Shown here in pieces: positions 47,378-59,413 of a DNA stretch of 64,000 nucleotides. This stretch comes from Rosa chinensis. Its lineage: Eukaryota > Streptophyta > Magnoliopsida > Rosales > Rosaceae. Location: NCBI RefSeq assembly GCF_002994745.2, contig NC_037090.1, positions 25,967,501 to 26,031,500 on the forward strand, written 5' to 3'. Positions within the stretch are counted from its first letter, which is position 1, and each line of letters opens with the position of its first letter. The translations under genes were made by a program, and so were the position numbers. The notes under the pieces are model-generated. The model was not told the origin of the DNA and searched no databases. It saw only the letters and a list, made by a program, of their open reading frames with translations.

Positions 47378-48699
47378 ATGAATTTTTCTGAAGAAAAGTT
47401 GATGGAGTTTATCAGTGCGGAGTATCCTTATGAATCTGATGTGCATGACAATAAACTCTGTCTTGGGGAACTTTCTATCGACCTGAGGCTTTGTGGTCTT
47501 TCTCTCACATGTTTGAGTGTTACCATGCCATACCAGCGTGATGTGATTGCCTCCTTTGTTGGTCATATTGACGTCTACAATGCAGATGTAGACAAAAAAG
47601 GCGACGCACCTATATTCTCGTGTCCTGTTGTTGGAGATTCTTTAGTCGTTGACATTCAAAAGCCAATCAACCATCCTTTCCATGTGTACTTGGATCTTTC
47701 TGAAACTATGAAGAAGCTCACTATATCTTATGATCTTGAAGATGTGGAAATGCCTGCTGTGAATGGAAAAACTGTCTACAAGGCTGCTGATTTTAGTATT
47801 TGTGAAGATAAAATTAGAATCTTTGATCGTACCTGCTTGGAAGAAATAATCATATGTGATGCTTCTGTTATGGATTACGATTTTGATGGCTTCATATATA
47901 GGCTAGAGAGAGCACATGTGGGGGTTGGACGGGCATACATGCACTACTTAGATGGCGCTGATGTAGCCTCTGCTCGAGCATTGAAACTGATTACTGAATT
48001 GAAAAATGTCAGGAACCTGACTTTGAACATGAACACTGTTGGGGTAAGCTTATCTATCTATCTTTCCAAGTGTCCTCTTTCTTTTTTAATTTTTCTTATG
48101 TAAGTGTGACTTAGTGAGTGATTTTTTTTTTCCTTCTTGTTGATTTTCATTGAAGACACTTAGCTGCTGCTTGTTAAATGAGGAGAGCAACTTGCCTATA
48201 TTTTCAAATTTGCTGCTTTTGGAAATGGAATTCCATGAATGCTTCGGTTGGAAATTGCTGTTCAGTTTTCTTGAAAGCTCCCCTGCTTTGCAGGAAGTAA
48301 TCATTCGCAAGGTGATTTTACTGTGAAATAATATTTCTTTTCTGCCTAAATTCTATACATGATTATATGTTAGTGAGCGGTAATGAGTATCCCTCTGTAT
48401 TTTTTCTTTAGGTAGATGATGACCTTGAGAATTTTAAATACAAAGGTGAAGAACATGATCTCTTTACAACTTTGACACTACCCCAGAAAGTTCCAAGTAG
48501 TCTGCTGACAAGCATTCAGATTATTGAGATGACTCTGCCTGTGCTTCATGAGAAAGACGATGATGTATACCAATATCTTGTTGAAAACGGTGCAGCTGTA
48601 AACAACGTGCTGGTTCTTGCCGCATCCAAAGTTTATCAGCAAGTCTTGGAGATGTTTGCAATGTTTAAGGTTCGTGCAGTTGATGTTGTGGAAATATGA
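47378..48699 (+). CDS. FBD/LRR protein lacking an F-box
   Basis: Coding exons 47378-48043, 48156-48311 and 48412-48699 (1110 nt, 369 aa), all phase 0. A leader exon (about 44985-45102) has a donor gtgagt at 45103, and the intron ends at 47359. Exon 2 encodes an LRR-like strand (LPIFSNLLLLEMEFHECFGW..LLFSFLESSPALQEVIIRK). Exon 3 has the FBD-like end: VPSSLLTSIQIIEMTLPVLHEKDDDVYQYLVENGAAVNNVL. In F-box/FBD proteins this half selects the substrate for an SCF ubiquitin ligase. Here the N terminus (MNFSEEKLMEFISAEYPYES) has no F-box and the leader exon cannot code for one. It may be a truncated family member, a competitor of full-length proteins, or a decaying gene. A broken paralogue lies at 55.4-59.8 kb. 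Confidence 0.75.
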
Positions 48700-48889
48700 T
48701 GGAGCTGCAGCATTGCATTGGCCGTCTATCTTCATATTAGCCCAATTACTAGTAGTAGTAGGATATGAATGAGAACCGATATTTTAGCTCCCATGTGGTC
48801 CTAGTGTGCCAGCTATCTCATTAGGATATGTATGAGAACCATGCCATTGAGGCAGTTATGAATGAAATGAATATGTTTTGAATTCCTTT

Positions 48890-49180
48890 TCCTTTCTGCA
48901 TTTCTTGCGTTTTCTACACGGGAGCCCCAACATCTGGTATCAGAGCCAGGACCCCTCGTGGCCTGCAAAACCCCACCCCATCCACCCCTTCTCCTCCGCC
49001 CTCGTCGACCCACCACCGCCAACCCCACCTTCGCTAGAACAACCCTCTTCTTCCACCTCCGCATCGGAGACCCAAGCCCTCAACTTCCAAAACACCATTG
49101 AATTTCTCCAAAACCAGAATGAAGACCTGCACCATTCCCTCGAAACCTTTCAAAACCACCGGAGTAGCTATTTATGATAC
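48890..49180 (+). mobile_element. LTR-retrotransposon fragment: primer site and gag start
   Basis: A perfect tggtatcagagcc (tRNA-iMet primer-binding site, 48936-48948) is followed by proline-rich leader sequence. A frame continues with [29 protein letters not shown], typical of a gag N-terminal coiled coil. It stops after about 50 codons. Neither LTR is intact. Confidence 0.65.
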
Positions 49181-49789
49181 TATGCAATTTGTGCGACCAG
49201 ATATACAGACAATATGCATGGGATCTTTTATTCTTGTTGGAGGGGAAATTACCAAACGTCTAGAACTTTGCAACTTGGTTTAAATTCTATAAAATCAAAT
49301 TTCCATAGAATGTTCCAACTTTTTCTTGTACAACAACGATTGTCAATAACTCTAGGAAACAATAAAACTTTAAGCTTAAAAAGGTTTTAGAAATTGTTTA
49401 GAAAGAGTAGACACCATCAAGAGAAACATAAACAAACATAGGCTGGTGCCAACATTAAAGCAAAACCAAATTCAGCACACTGTCACAAATTATATCCAAA
49501 ACTCAAAGAGTCAAGACTAAACACGGAACTGTTTAAGAAAGAAGTCGGCAGTTAAAACTTCAAGTGTATCCGTAAACAAGACCCATTTTCCAGACAAACG
49601 TATCATATACAGCATATTACATGGAACAGAGCTTTAGCTAGACTAGCTGATTGGAACCAACTGTAATACTAATCTTAGAAAACATTTTCTGCAGCTGAAG
49701 AGATTGATATGGCTTTGCGGCTGCTTACATCTACTCATGCATCATGGTAAGGAAGCTCCATGATCTGACTGCTAATCACTATATTCCTT
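49181..49789. other. Intergenic; duplicated block shared with 61 kb
   Basis: No gene. Weak similarity to about 61.0-61.9 kb begins here and strengthens from about 49720 (catggtaaggaagctcc against catgataagaaagctcc at 61802). Confidence 0.4.
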
Positions 49790-50130
49790 AAAGGTACGGC
49801 CAAAGTCAGTACATACAAATAAGGCAACAAAGCACATACAGAGCAATGACAAACTGTCATATACTCATCAAGAATCCTGTTCCTTCCATCTCCCAATTGG
49901 TGGCTCATGTCTTCCTTGACTTCAGTTTGCTTGAATTAAAGTATCAAGACCAGATGTCAGATTGTGCGTCCACAGCTACTTTTGGCAAATTGACATCATT
50001 CATCAATATATGATATCAACTTGAGGAGTTTCTGTAAACTCAAATGTATCGGGCAAAGGTTAGTCTGACAAATCAGAAGTATATGGGATCTGATCAGCTT
50101 TTGAATCTTCATTTGCAGAACTTTGAAAGA
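49790..50130 (-). pseudogene. C53 exon fragment (ATG8-binding exon), copy 2
   Basis: aactgtcatata at 49851 and onward aligns with the intron/exon boundary of C53 at 24160 (aactgtcatata) and the downstream 3' half of its 534-nt exon. Shared blocks include ggcaaattgacatcat (49984 against 24299) and tcaacttgaggagttt (50017 against 24324). Short gaps destroy the frame. Orientation is as in the parent. Confidence 0.75.
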
Positions 50131-51468
50131 AACCAGTCCTCAATCTGATGGGATATATTATGTTCTCCAACTTTGGACCGACACACTGGCCAATACTTAT
50201 ATTCTTGCATTCTGCTTGCGAAGAGGATCTCTTCCAAGCTTCAGAAAAGATGCTACAGGTAAAATTTGAAACTACATAAGTAAGAGAAGGCACCTTTCCT
50301 AATAATTTTCATAACAAAACTATGGAAAAGAGGGAGTGCCACCCAGTACCATGAAAGCTATCGCAACAGTAACCATACTTTCCGATCGAAAAGACAAAAT
50401 AAAAAGAAAAAAGTCCCAATGAATTCCAGTAAAAGTTGAGAAAACCAACATAACAGTTCATGTCTCTTAATTAACGATACTGTTCATGTCCATTTTGATT
50501 TGCATCAAACTAGTTTTGTGCATCAACTTTTCCATGATTAAATCAACCTGCAATAGAAGTGAGATAAATGAGATAATGGATCTATAAGCTTCTTCTTCTT
50601 CTTCACATAATGCATAATCAACCTGCTTTGTACACATGAAATTTACCTAATTGGATTCTACAGAATGAATCACCCTCACCCTTAACTACAACATAACATG
50701 AAAGCAAGTATAAAATGCTCACACTGATAGAAAAGTGGGAATCAAAAGAAAAAACAGAAGAAAGAGCTCCAAGTTATTCTAGTTATAGACTCCTGTGTTC
50801 AGAACACACCAGCAGAAAAGTCATGTGTATTGGAAAGCCTGTATATGAATGTTGAAAATTTCATATAGGAAAGTGTGTGCAGCAAGGACCATTTAGGAAT
50901 GACCTCAACTAAAAGTAGCTGAGTTATTAAAATGTTGTTGGATATACTCCCATGTGTCTTTTTTCTTTTCAAGGCCATTCAGAATTCAGGAGATCATGGC
51001 CAAGGAGTAAAGAGTGTCTACTCTTTCCAAGAAGTAACCAACATTGGTTTATAAAAACAAACTTTAATCAACCTACAGGATAACATAGTAGAGACAAGTC
51101 ATCCGATGATTAACTAACAAACCCAACAACTAAAGAAAGCATCCAAAACATCAATGAAAACAAGGATAGATAAAACAAAGCAGATCAGCTTTCCAAAACA
51201 ACATAGCACACAAAGAACTGTCTTAAACTTGGGGAAAAACTGATGCCAAGAGCGAAACCGAGTAACTAACTCTATTCCCAAGTGGTCTATCTCTCTCAAT
51301 GATTCCCTAATTCCTTTCCATCCAAACCACCACGCCCTCTTAATAATTTGCCTTTCTTCTTTCCTCCAAACAAATTACCTCTCACACAATAAGGCCCTGC
51401 AAGAAGCTGGAGCAGCCCATCTGACATTAGCCCTCACGTGAAAGATATTCCTCTCACTTGATTTTGGT
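50131..51468. other. Duplicated non-coding block, paralogous to 62.2-64.0 kb
   Basis: Several collinear matches to the right end of the window: cataacatgaaagcaagtat (50691) against the 62510 region, tagttatagactcctgtgtt (50780) against 62606, and aaaagtagctgagtt (50911) against 63782. No gene is recognisable. Confidence 0.6.
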
Positions 51469-52713
51469 TCAATCAATTTGCCAAGACTTTTCAGAGAAAT
51501 CAGGCCTCCAGTTACCTGCTTCTGCTCTAATCAAATTGCCATAATCTTTTAATGAAATCAAACTCCCAGGATAGCTGAAGATCCTCGTATACTCTGAACC
51601 TCCAAGTGATACACGTTTCACAGAATCACATCTTGTATCCACAAAGAATGCGTTAGTAGTAACATAAAATTCTACGAAAAATATGCCATTCTCCCACTCA
51701 CCGATGCAAGTACCACACCGGTCAAGATGCCAAGGACGCTCTACACCAGGCAGTTCGAGATTCACGCTGTAATCTCGCACCCACTCTTTCTTCTCATAAC
51801 TCTTCAAAACCCATATGTCAATATGTGTATGTGATGAAGTATCAACAATTGCCATAGATCCTCTCAAATTAACAAAGTGAAGGGACAAGAAAGAATATTC
51901 TGGCTTTCTTAATGCGGGATGAGGCGTCAAATAGAACTCCTCCTTCTCGAAGTCAAAAGAAACTATGCAGATTTGTCCTCTAGTACTTGAGCGATTAATT
52001 AACCAATGCAGGTCTCCATATGCAGATATTTTTTTTGTGCTTAAATTACATGGAGGAACTGAGCTTATCCGTTTCCAAGAGCTGGTGCCTAATATATAAA
52101 CTTGGGCCACCAAACAGCATCGTTCATTTCCGGAAACACGAACAATCTTGTAGGTGTTGGTTATATCATCAAACCCCATGCCGTACCAATCTATGAATAT
52201 CATATTTCTAAAAGGTGGAACTTGGACGGTACTCTTTGGGAGCATGAGAACTTCTCCCCTGAGAGGGTTGAAAATGAAGCATGGACCTCGATCATACCTT
52301 TTGTCATTAAAGAAGAACAAGTTGCAGAAAACAAAACCAACATTGTAACCATATCGGTAGGATGCAATCTTTGAGACAATGGCATGTCTGCTTTTTGTCA
52401 AGACATTGCCATCATATATCTGCGATGGAGAGATAGTTATTAAGCTTCCATTGTCACCATCTCGGGCAACATTAAGAAGCAAAAGTTGAGGCACTTCAGC
52501 GACTGCATCGGAAGCAGTATTAAGCAAGCGCAGATGCACTAGTGTTGCAAAGGAACGAGCTTCAACTATGTGAAGCAGGGTTTTACAGACACATTGTGTG
52601 CAGCAAAGTGATTTTGCCGGCAGTCTCAAAAGGATGTTGATGAGGATATCAATGGGTAGGTCCACCAACTTTGCATTGTTGCTGCACCGGCTCATTCGTT
52701 TCGTTCTCAGCAT
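51469..52713 (-). CDS. F-box protein with F-box-associated (FBA) domain
   Basis: Single coding exon, 414 aa. The ATG at 52713 (MLRTKRMSRCSNNAK) is chosen; the frame is open three codons further, but only from TTG. The F-box is at about residues 16-57 (LVDLPIDILINILLRLPAKS, then CVCKTLLHIV). The C-terminal two thirds match the FBA type: GFVFCNLFFFNDKR, FNPLRGEVLMLPKS, WYGMGFDDITNTYKIVRV, VYILGTSSWKRISSVP, YGDLHWLINR, FDFEKEEFYLTPHP. The family links a target to an SCF ubiquitin ligase through SKP1/ASK proteins; the target is unknown. A leader intron is probable (donor at about 53046, acceptor at about 52724). The frame is intact. Confidence 0.93.
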   Translation of the reverse strand: MLRTKRMSRCSNNAKLVDLPIDILINILLRLPAKSLCCTQCVCKTLLHIVEARSFATLVHLRLLNTASDAVAEVPQLLLLNVARDGDNGSLITISPSQIYDGNVLTKSRHAIVSKIASYRYGYNVGFVFCNLFFFNDKRYDRGPCFIFNPLRGEVLMLPKSTVQVPPFRNMIFIDWYGMGFDDITNTYKIVRVSGNERCCLVAQVYILGTSSWKRISSVPPCNLSTKKISAYGDLHWLINRSSTRGQICIVSFDFEKEEFYLTPHPALRKPEYSFLSLHFVNLRGSMAIVDTSSHTHIDIWVLKSYEKKEWVRDYSVNLELPGVERPWHLDRCGTCIGEWENGIFFVEFYVTTNAFFVDTRCDSVKRVSLGGSEYTRIFSYPGSLISLKDYGNLIRAEAGNWRPDFSEKSWQID

Positions 52714-54840
52714 CTCCAAATCCTAATGATATCACAAACAAAGAATTCGTTGATTAAATCAAATATGGGTCCGGGAACATAAACATATACACTCAAAGTT
52801 ACGAATGTAGATATGCATATATAATCATACAACTCATCTAAAACCAACAATAAAAGGAGCAACTTAACAATTCACTGAATTGAACAGAGAGTTCATCTGA
52901 AATTAACATCACTAATCAAAGAGTGAAAGAAGAACACAATTGAATGTGTTCTAGCACAACCCTTAGCCTTTTGTATACGCAATCCAATCCAAAACAATAT
53001 CAGACTTGAATAAAGCTAAAAAGTCACAACGAATCAATGATACTTACTTCAGTTACAGGCCGAAAGGTAAGAGCCGATGTTTGAAAATTTTCTCCGACCC
53101 AGAAACTGTAAATTATCTCCTTTCAGTTTCAGTTTCGGTGCAAAGGCTTCTCCTTTTTCTTCATAGTCATAAGGCTTTTAGAAGGAAAGAAGTCCTCCGC
53201 CGCTTTCGGTCAGGAAATTCGGAACTTCTTTTGGCTTTGGGAAAAAGAAAAAAAAGAAAAGAAGAGGAAGTACACTCTCTTTCCCAAAAACGTAAAGGTA
53301 ATTTCCACAACAAATTTCTAAGTATATCTAACAAAATATTTATTTTTAATTATCTTTTCTTATATCTAAAGTTCTAAACTAGACGGGCCTCACACTATGT
53401 GTATGAAAATTGATATTTTTTTAAAACAGAGAGTGAGCAGTTTTTTTTTACAGGAGTTGGCAATTTTTTGTGGAAGTTTGTGGTTTTTTTTTTCACGTAC
53501 TCATCTGCTTCTCACTTTTACATTTTTTTTTCTTTTTTCTATTTTCTATTTATTTTATAAATTGACTATTTTACCCTATCTGCTTTATGAGTTTAAAGTT
53601 TTTTAATAATTTAGGGTGATTATGGTATATTTTTTCTATTTTGACTAACAAAACATCTTCTCTTAATAATAGTACTAGCATTTCTCCACACATGCAAGTT
53701 ATTATTATTTTTTTTCAGAAAATAAAAAAGAAAAGAGTTGGTTATTGTAGAGAAAAGAAAATGAGAGAGAGAAAAGTGGGTTGTGGGTATTCTTTTTAAT
53801 AAAAATACATTTTGTAAATGTCTTAATTATCCTTGTGATTTAATTAATTCTCAAAGTTTATTTATCTTCTAAGGTCAATTCTGTCAAAATTTTAGATTTT
53901 GGCTAACAAAGCCTCTTCTCTTAATAATAGTATAGATAGATAAACTCATCAGTTGTTCATAAATTACCCTCATAAGATACACCCAGCAAAGAAAAACCTA
54001 TTATCGAACACGTCTTTCTACTTATTGATTTCAGCTATTCAATATTCAATTTTACTCATCGATGGGATGGTGCGTAGTGCACTTACAACGTTGGTGATGG
54101 TGGTGACTTGTAGTGGTAATGAGGGGAAACAGGTGGTGAAGGAGAGGAATAAGGGTAGTTTGTCGAGGTTTACGAAGCGAAAGCCACTACTACCACTAGA
54201 AGACTCAAAACTAGAGAGGTCCCCATTTTTCCCATTCTTTAATTTGGTGATTGAATGGAAGCTAGCTACCTATTATGTACAATATAGTGCCATAGATCAA
54301 ATAGAGCAATTCTTCCATATTTTAGCTTGTTTATTTATTCTTTTATTTCATGAATCATTGAGAAAGAGAACGAGTTTTGAAAACGTGTGCGTGTTTGCCT
54401 AACTTTCTCTTATTTTTGACCAGCAGCTTTCATAAAAGGATTGAAATATGAACTAAGACTTGGGTCAGGCATGATGGGAATGAACGAGCATAAAAATCTG
54501 GGGTTTTGTTTTATTGGGTACATTGTATTCTAGGATATTTTGGGAAAATCAGTTGGTTTAATTAGACATAATTTAAGGTAATGAAAAAAAAAATTTGATG
54601 GGTATACTTAAAACTTTGCTGGGTACATTTAGAAAGACCCAAAAATAAATATGTAAAATAAACAATATGTTTTCGTTATTTATTATTATTATTTTTTTTT
54701 TTGTTGAAACTGAATAACTTATTATTCGAGGTAATTAACCCTCCATAGATCTTAAATGTGAAAGTCAGGGATCACAAGCGCATGCTTAGTGGCATCATGC
54801 ATTGCCTGATAACAATTACGTGGATAGAACTTACATTGAA
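52714..54840. other. F-box gene 5' flank and AT-rich intergenic DNA
   Basis: 52720-53300 holds the probable leader exon and promoter of the F-box gene. The motif ttctcttaataatagta occurs at about 53657 and 53915 as a direct repeat, about 260 bp apart. On the minus strand it reads tactattattaagagaa, which resembles Helitron 5' ends, but I see no hairpin end. The frame at 53953-54402 (149 codons) has no family resemblance. Confidence 0.45.
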
Positions 54841-55135
54841 TAAAAATAAGGGAGAATTCCACAAATGATCACTCAACTATGACTCATTCGACACTTTGGT
54901 CACTGAAGTTTCAAATATATCACTTTGGTCACTCAACTATTACACTGTCAATCACTTAAGTCACCCAAAAAGTATTTTTTATAATTTTTTTTAATGAAAA
55001 AAATTAACAAAGTGACTTAAATGATTGACAATGTAATAATTGAGTGACCAAAGTGATATATTTGAAACTTCAGTAACCAAAGTGTCGAATGAGTCATAGT
55101 TGAGTGACCATTTGTGAAATTTTCCCTAAAAATAA
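54841..55135. mobile_element. Mutator-type MITE, nearly a full palindrome
   Basis: Element 54850-55126 (277 bp), flanked by the 9-bp duplication taaaaataa (54841-54849, 55127-55135). The two halves are almost complementary along their whole length (ccacaaatgatcactcaac at the left, gttgagtgaccatttgtga at the right). A 9-bp duplication suggests the MULE superfamily. The transcript would be a hairpin of over 100 bp, a possible siRNA source. Confidence 0.88.
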
Positions 55136-55440
55136 AATAAGATAAATAAGACTTTATTGCCTCCAAAAGAGCTCCATTCACATCCTAATTGTCGTTGCAA
55201 GAGGATAACAATCCCTAGTGTTCTCTTTCCTCTTTAATTTTTATTATATGAATGACTTTAATGGGTGTTTTTTTTTTTTTTTTTTGAATCAGCCTTCCTT
55301 ACGATCGAAAAGACCCCTAAGGAAGGTATCCCAAAAGCTTCCTAGGCCCAAGGACACTTAGCTGCTTTTTTTTTTCTTCTTGATTTTCATTGAAGACACT
55401 TAGCTAGCTGTTGCTTGTTAAATGAGGAGAGCAACCTGCC

Positions 55441-56822
55441 TATGGGTGCATTTGGGGGAGCTTTTTAGCTCCTGTGCTTATAAGCAAAGCACATATTAGT
55501 GTTTGGTAAATTACACTACATCCTGCTTTTTCAAGAAGCACTAACTTTTCTTTGAAAAAGCAGAAGCCACCGCATGCATGCTTTTGGAAGCAGAAGCAGC
55601 GCTGAGTACTGTAGCGTTAGTTATTGACTTAGGGCTAGTTTGGGATTGCTGTAACTTTAAAAAAAAAACTGCTGCTGTTGTGTTATGAGAATAGTCAGCT
55701 GTGAACTAAAACAGTTTCGTGTTTGGTAAATAATATTTTTAAAAGTGCTGTCAGTACATAAAACAACTGCAAAGTGTGTTTTGATCCATAAAGGCTTCTA
55801 AAAGCAACCTCTAGGCTGCTTCTAAAATCTGCTGCCAGTGACCTATAACTTTCAATTAAAGCTGCTTTTTATTTATTTACCAAACATAATAAAAATCTAA
55901 AATTTTGAACAAAAGCTGATTTTTCTAAAAGCGAAGCAATCCCAAACGGGGCCTTACTGTATATTAATGAATCTTTCGAAATACCTATTCCTACCCTCCC
56001 TTGCTTGAAGAAATTACACGGCCCAGCCTTTCTATTTTCCCTTTCTTTGATCTCAAATCCCTGTTGTCCTCTTCGTTATCAGATGAGCTCATGTTGGTAT
56101 TGTTGTTGGAATCGCCTTCGTTGAGGTGGTGGGATTGTGTAGAAGTTCGGAGTCCCAGGGCGGAGGGTAGAAGTTCTCCCAATTCCCCCAATTCCACATG
56201 GAGGAGGCCTGAGACGGTGAATAGTCACTCATTCAAATCTCAGTAATTTGATCAATCTCATGATTCTCATGCTAGTTTTTTTTTAATTTTTTTTTTATAT
56301 ATTTTTATCAATCCTTATTATTATTATTTTTAGATTATCTTGTGTTCTATGATATTGATTTGGGAATACCAAGAGGGTTGTTCTCATTTGTGGGTTTGGT
56401 ATATCTATGCATGGCCATGATGATAAGATTGCAGTGCTCTAGAGGTCACTGTACTTAGGGTTATGGCTCGCATTGAGAAGGCTCGTGGAGAGTGCTTGAC
56501 AGAGCCCCTCTTGGCCAGAACACAGCCCCTCTTGTCCAAAATTAATTAATCACACGACAATCAAAATTAAAAAACTTGAACTGCATTATATTACCAAACA
56601 AAGGTAAAAAAGTCTTTCATGTCCAAATTAGTCATTTTACAAACTCATAGCACTTTTAGTTTTGAGTTTACCAAACACTTTGCCACTGCTTTTAGCACTT
56701 ACAGTACTTATAAAAGGTCAGTTTACCAAACACTCAGTTGGTTTGCTTTTTAACTACTTATTCTTAGAAATAAGCAAAAACCAATTTTTCTTTAAAGCAC
56801 AGCCATACCAAACACACCCTAT
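55441..56822. mobile_element. Harbinger-like non-autonomous element with a nested MITE
   Basis: Element 55444-56819 (1376 bp including the MITE), flanked by TAT (55441-55443, 56820-56822). The ends are gggtgcatttggg and ccaaacacaccc. Further inverted internal motifs: agtgtttggtaaa (55499) and accaaacact (56686 and 56723). The paralogous FBD gene has the empty site (cctatattttc, 48198) with one TAT. A 3-bp duplication fits PIF/Harbinger, although TAT rather than TAA/TTA is unusual. No transposase seen. Confidence 0.82.
55629..55956. mobile_element. Tourist-like MITE, copy 2, nested
   Basis: Element 55632-55953, 322 bp, the same length as the copy at 26146-26467 and very similar throughout. 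Flanked by TTA (55629-55631, 55954-55956). Ends gggctagtttgggattgct and agcaatcccaaacggggcc. Confidence 0.92.
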
Positions 56823-57968
56823 ATTTTCAAATTTGCTGCTTTTGGAATGGAATTCCATGAATGCTTCGGTTGGAAATTTATGTTCAATTTTCTTGAAAGG
56901 TCCCCTCCTTTGCAGAAAGTAACTCTGCACAAGGTTAGTATATTGTCAAATAATATTTGTTTTTGGCATAAATTATATATAATATTAATGAGAGGTAATG
57001 AGAATTGATATAGCTGAAAAACCCTGCTTCTCTCTTCTCTCTAGCCTCTCTAGCCACCGTTTCTACCCTAGCGGCTTCTCTAGCTTTTCAAGAGCGCTCA
57101 TCCAGTGGTGGCCCAGCATCACTGCCAGCCTTTGGTCGTGGTGATGTTGCTGTGCTGCTGGACGGGTAGTGGTCTACAGCGTCAGTAGTGGTTCTTGGGT
57201 TTCTAGGCGAGGATTAAACTAACTTTGGCTCACCGACGTTTCATCCCTTTTTTATCCTCCTTGGAGGCGTTGCAGGTCGTGGTAGAGTTCCGGGGACGGT
57301 TGTTGGAGGCTGTGGATGCGTTGTTGGTATCCAGTAGACGGCGGGGTGTATTGGGTGTCCCATACCTGATTGGCTTGGCTTGATGGGCATCCAAATTTGT
57401 TTACTTAGGTGGAGGCGGCGACGGGAGGTGGTTTTCCTGGAAGGGAGGCTACTGGGGTCGTGGCTGCTACTCGGGCATACATGCTGCAAGAGTTGGAGAC
57501 GGGTTTGGGCCTGGTTGGCATTGTTGGGCTTTGACCTTGGGCTAGGTTCTATTTTGGACCATGATTGAGCTACTAGTCCAGCAAACTTTATTTTCTAGTT
57601 TCTCTAGGCCTTTTCTGGTGTTCTAGTGGTCTTTGTCCCAATCTAGTTTAGTTCTTTTGGCCTGCAATTGGGTTTGGGTTTGGGTTTTTGTCGGCTTAAT
57701 TCTTAGTTTCTCTAGTTGTACACCAATTGAGGTCTCTAGGTGACTAGATTTACTATAAAGGAGAGTTAGGTTGTGAGGGTTTAGGTCCTTTTGTTTTTAG
57801 GCTTGAATAAGTGAGCTCATTTTGTTTGCAATGAGGGTTATCGGTCAATTTATTTGGCGGCTTGTGCCATCTATGATTTTGGTATGAGACAACAGTTGAT
57901 GTAACGTGCCTTCTGGTCATGGATAAGTAATGAAATTATCTATTCTTTAAAACGAAAAAAAGAAGAAG

Positions 57969-59413
57969 TAAAAACTCCAAATAGTACCTGAAATATTGCA
58001 AAAGGTATTTTTTGGTACCTACGATTTTTTATTTTATTCCAAATGGTACCTGAAGTATTGCACCATTACCAAATATAGTACCTCCGTTAGCTTTTCCATT
58101 GAAGCCACCCACGTGGCATGTATTTTCTTAAAATAAAACTTCAAATGGTACCCGAACTATTGCAAAATGTATTTTTTGGTACCTATAATTTTTTTTTTTT
58201 TTACCCCAAATGGTATCTCAAATTAGGGGTGGGGGCTCGGTGCGGGTCGGCCCGGTTTGAGGCCCAAACCGCATCCGCACCGTATTTTGCGGTTTGGCTA
58301 TTTTCGGAACCGCAACCGGTTTTTCAGTGAGCTGGGCCGCATTTTTCAGTTACACCGAAATGTGGTCCGGTAACCGATTTATTTAGGCCCAAAATTTCAA
58401 AGCACAAAACAAGCATCCAATCTGAATTTCTTTTGCAGCATTGACCACAAGAATCAATAAGAACACAAAACGTCAAAACCAATTGTAGAGAAACCAAATG
58501 CTCAGTAAATCAAAATTTGCCGAGAGAGAAGAGAAGAGAAGAGATTTACCCTCGCAAGATTTAGAGAGAAGATGGGATCGGAGTAGATCTTTTAGAGGTC
58601 GAGCCGTTGAGAGAGTTGGGAGAGGTCGAGAGAGATCGAGAGAGTTGGAAGAGTGTACTGAAGAGAGTTTTGGCAAATGAGGTCGTGCGGCTAGGCTTTG
58701 AGGGTGTTAGGGTTTCTGCAGATCGGGTGCATACAAGTCTTTGTAAGCTTGGTTTATGACCAATCATAATTAGACAAGTAATAAAAATTAATTAAAATTA
58801 AAATGCGGTTCGGGCGGTTTAACTCAGGCGGTTCAACAGTTGGACCCGATTCCGAACCGTTATGAACCGGTTAGGTTCGATGAGACTTCAAAACGGACTG
58901 TTTTTGGTCGGTCCGGTTTCCAAGCAGAAAATCCTGTGTGGTCAGGTCAGTTATCGGATTTCCGGTGTGTTATGCCCAGCACTATCTCAAATATTGCCCC
59001 CAATCTTTTTTGTTGATAAAATTTTTAGCTAAAAATAAATAGTTAATGTGATGAAATATTAGTTTTTTTTAATACCAAAACTTGTATTGTTTCAACCTAT
59101 TTGTAACACTTCTTTCGATGAATGAATTTCATATTATGATGAAAAAAAATAGCAAACGTGCAATCTTTGAGGTACCATTTGGGGTATAAATTTTTTTACA
59201 GGTATCAAAAAATACATTTTGTAATAGTTTGGGTATCATTTTGAGTTTTTATCTAAAAAAGTACATGCCATGTAGACGATTTTAACGGAAAAGTTAACGG
59301 AGGTACTATATTTGGTAATGGCGCAATACTTCAGGTACCATTTAGAGTAAAAAAAAGTTGTATGTACCAAAAAGGACATTTCACAATAGTTCAGGAACCG
59401 TTTGAAGTTTTTA
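57969..59413. mobile_element. Fold-back (long inverted repeat) element
   Basis: Left arm 57969 to about 58215 and right arm about 59165-59413 are imperfect complements: taaaaactccaaatagtacc against ggaaccgtttgaagttttta, and the motif ggtaccatttggggta near both inner ends. Arms carry repeated units (caaatggtacctgaa, tattttttggtacct). The target duplication cannot be fixed because the flanks are A-rich. Possibly a fold-back MULE. Confidence 0.7.
58216..58992. mobile_element. Non-autonomous hAT element inside the fold-back element
   Basis: Element 58224-58984 (761 bp), flanked by the 8-bp duplication tctcaaat (58216-58223, 58985-58992). Ends taggggtgggggc and gcccagcacta are imperfect complements. 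Subterminal DNA is rich in cggttcgg/ccggtttg-like repeats. No transposase. It belongs to a different family from the hAT at 556-3283. Confidence 0.88.

Noticed and set aside
52717..52719. TTG as start of the F-box protein
   Set aside because: An ATG two codons downstream (52713) is the normal plant start and leaves the F-box intact.
53650..53940. Possible Helitron end (tactattattaagagaa on the minus strand); similar ctactattataaagagaag near 26533
   Set aside because: Resembles known Helitron 5' ends, but no CTRR terminus with a hairpin was seen, so the call is not supported.
53953..54402. 149-codon plus-strand frame
   Set aside because: No recognisable domain, no splice partners and AT-driven composition; the DNA around it looks like repeat sequence.
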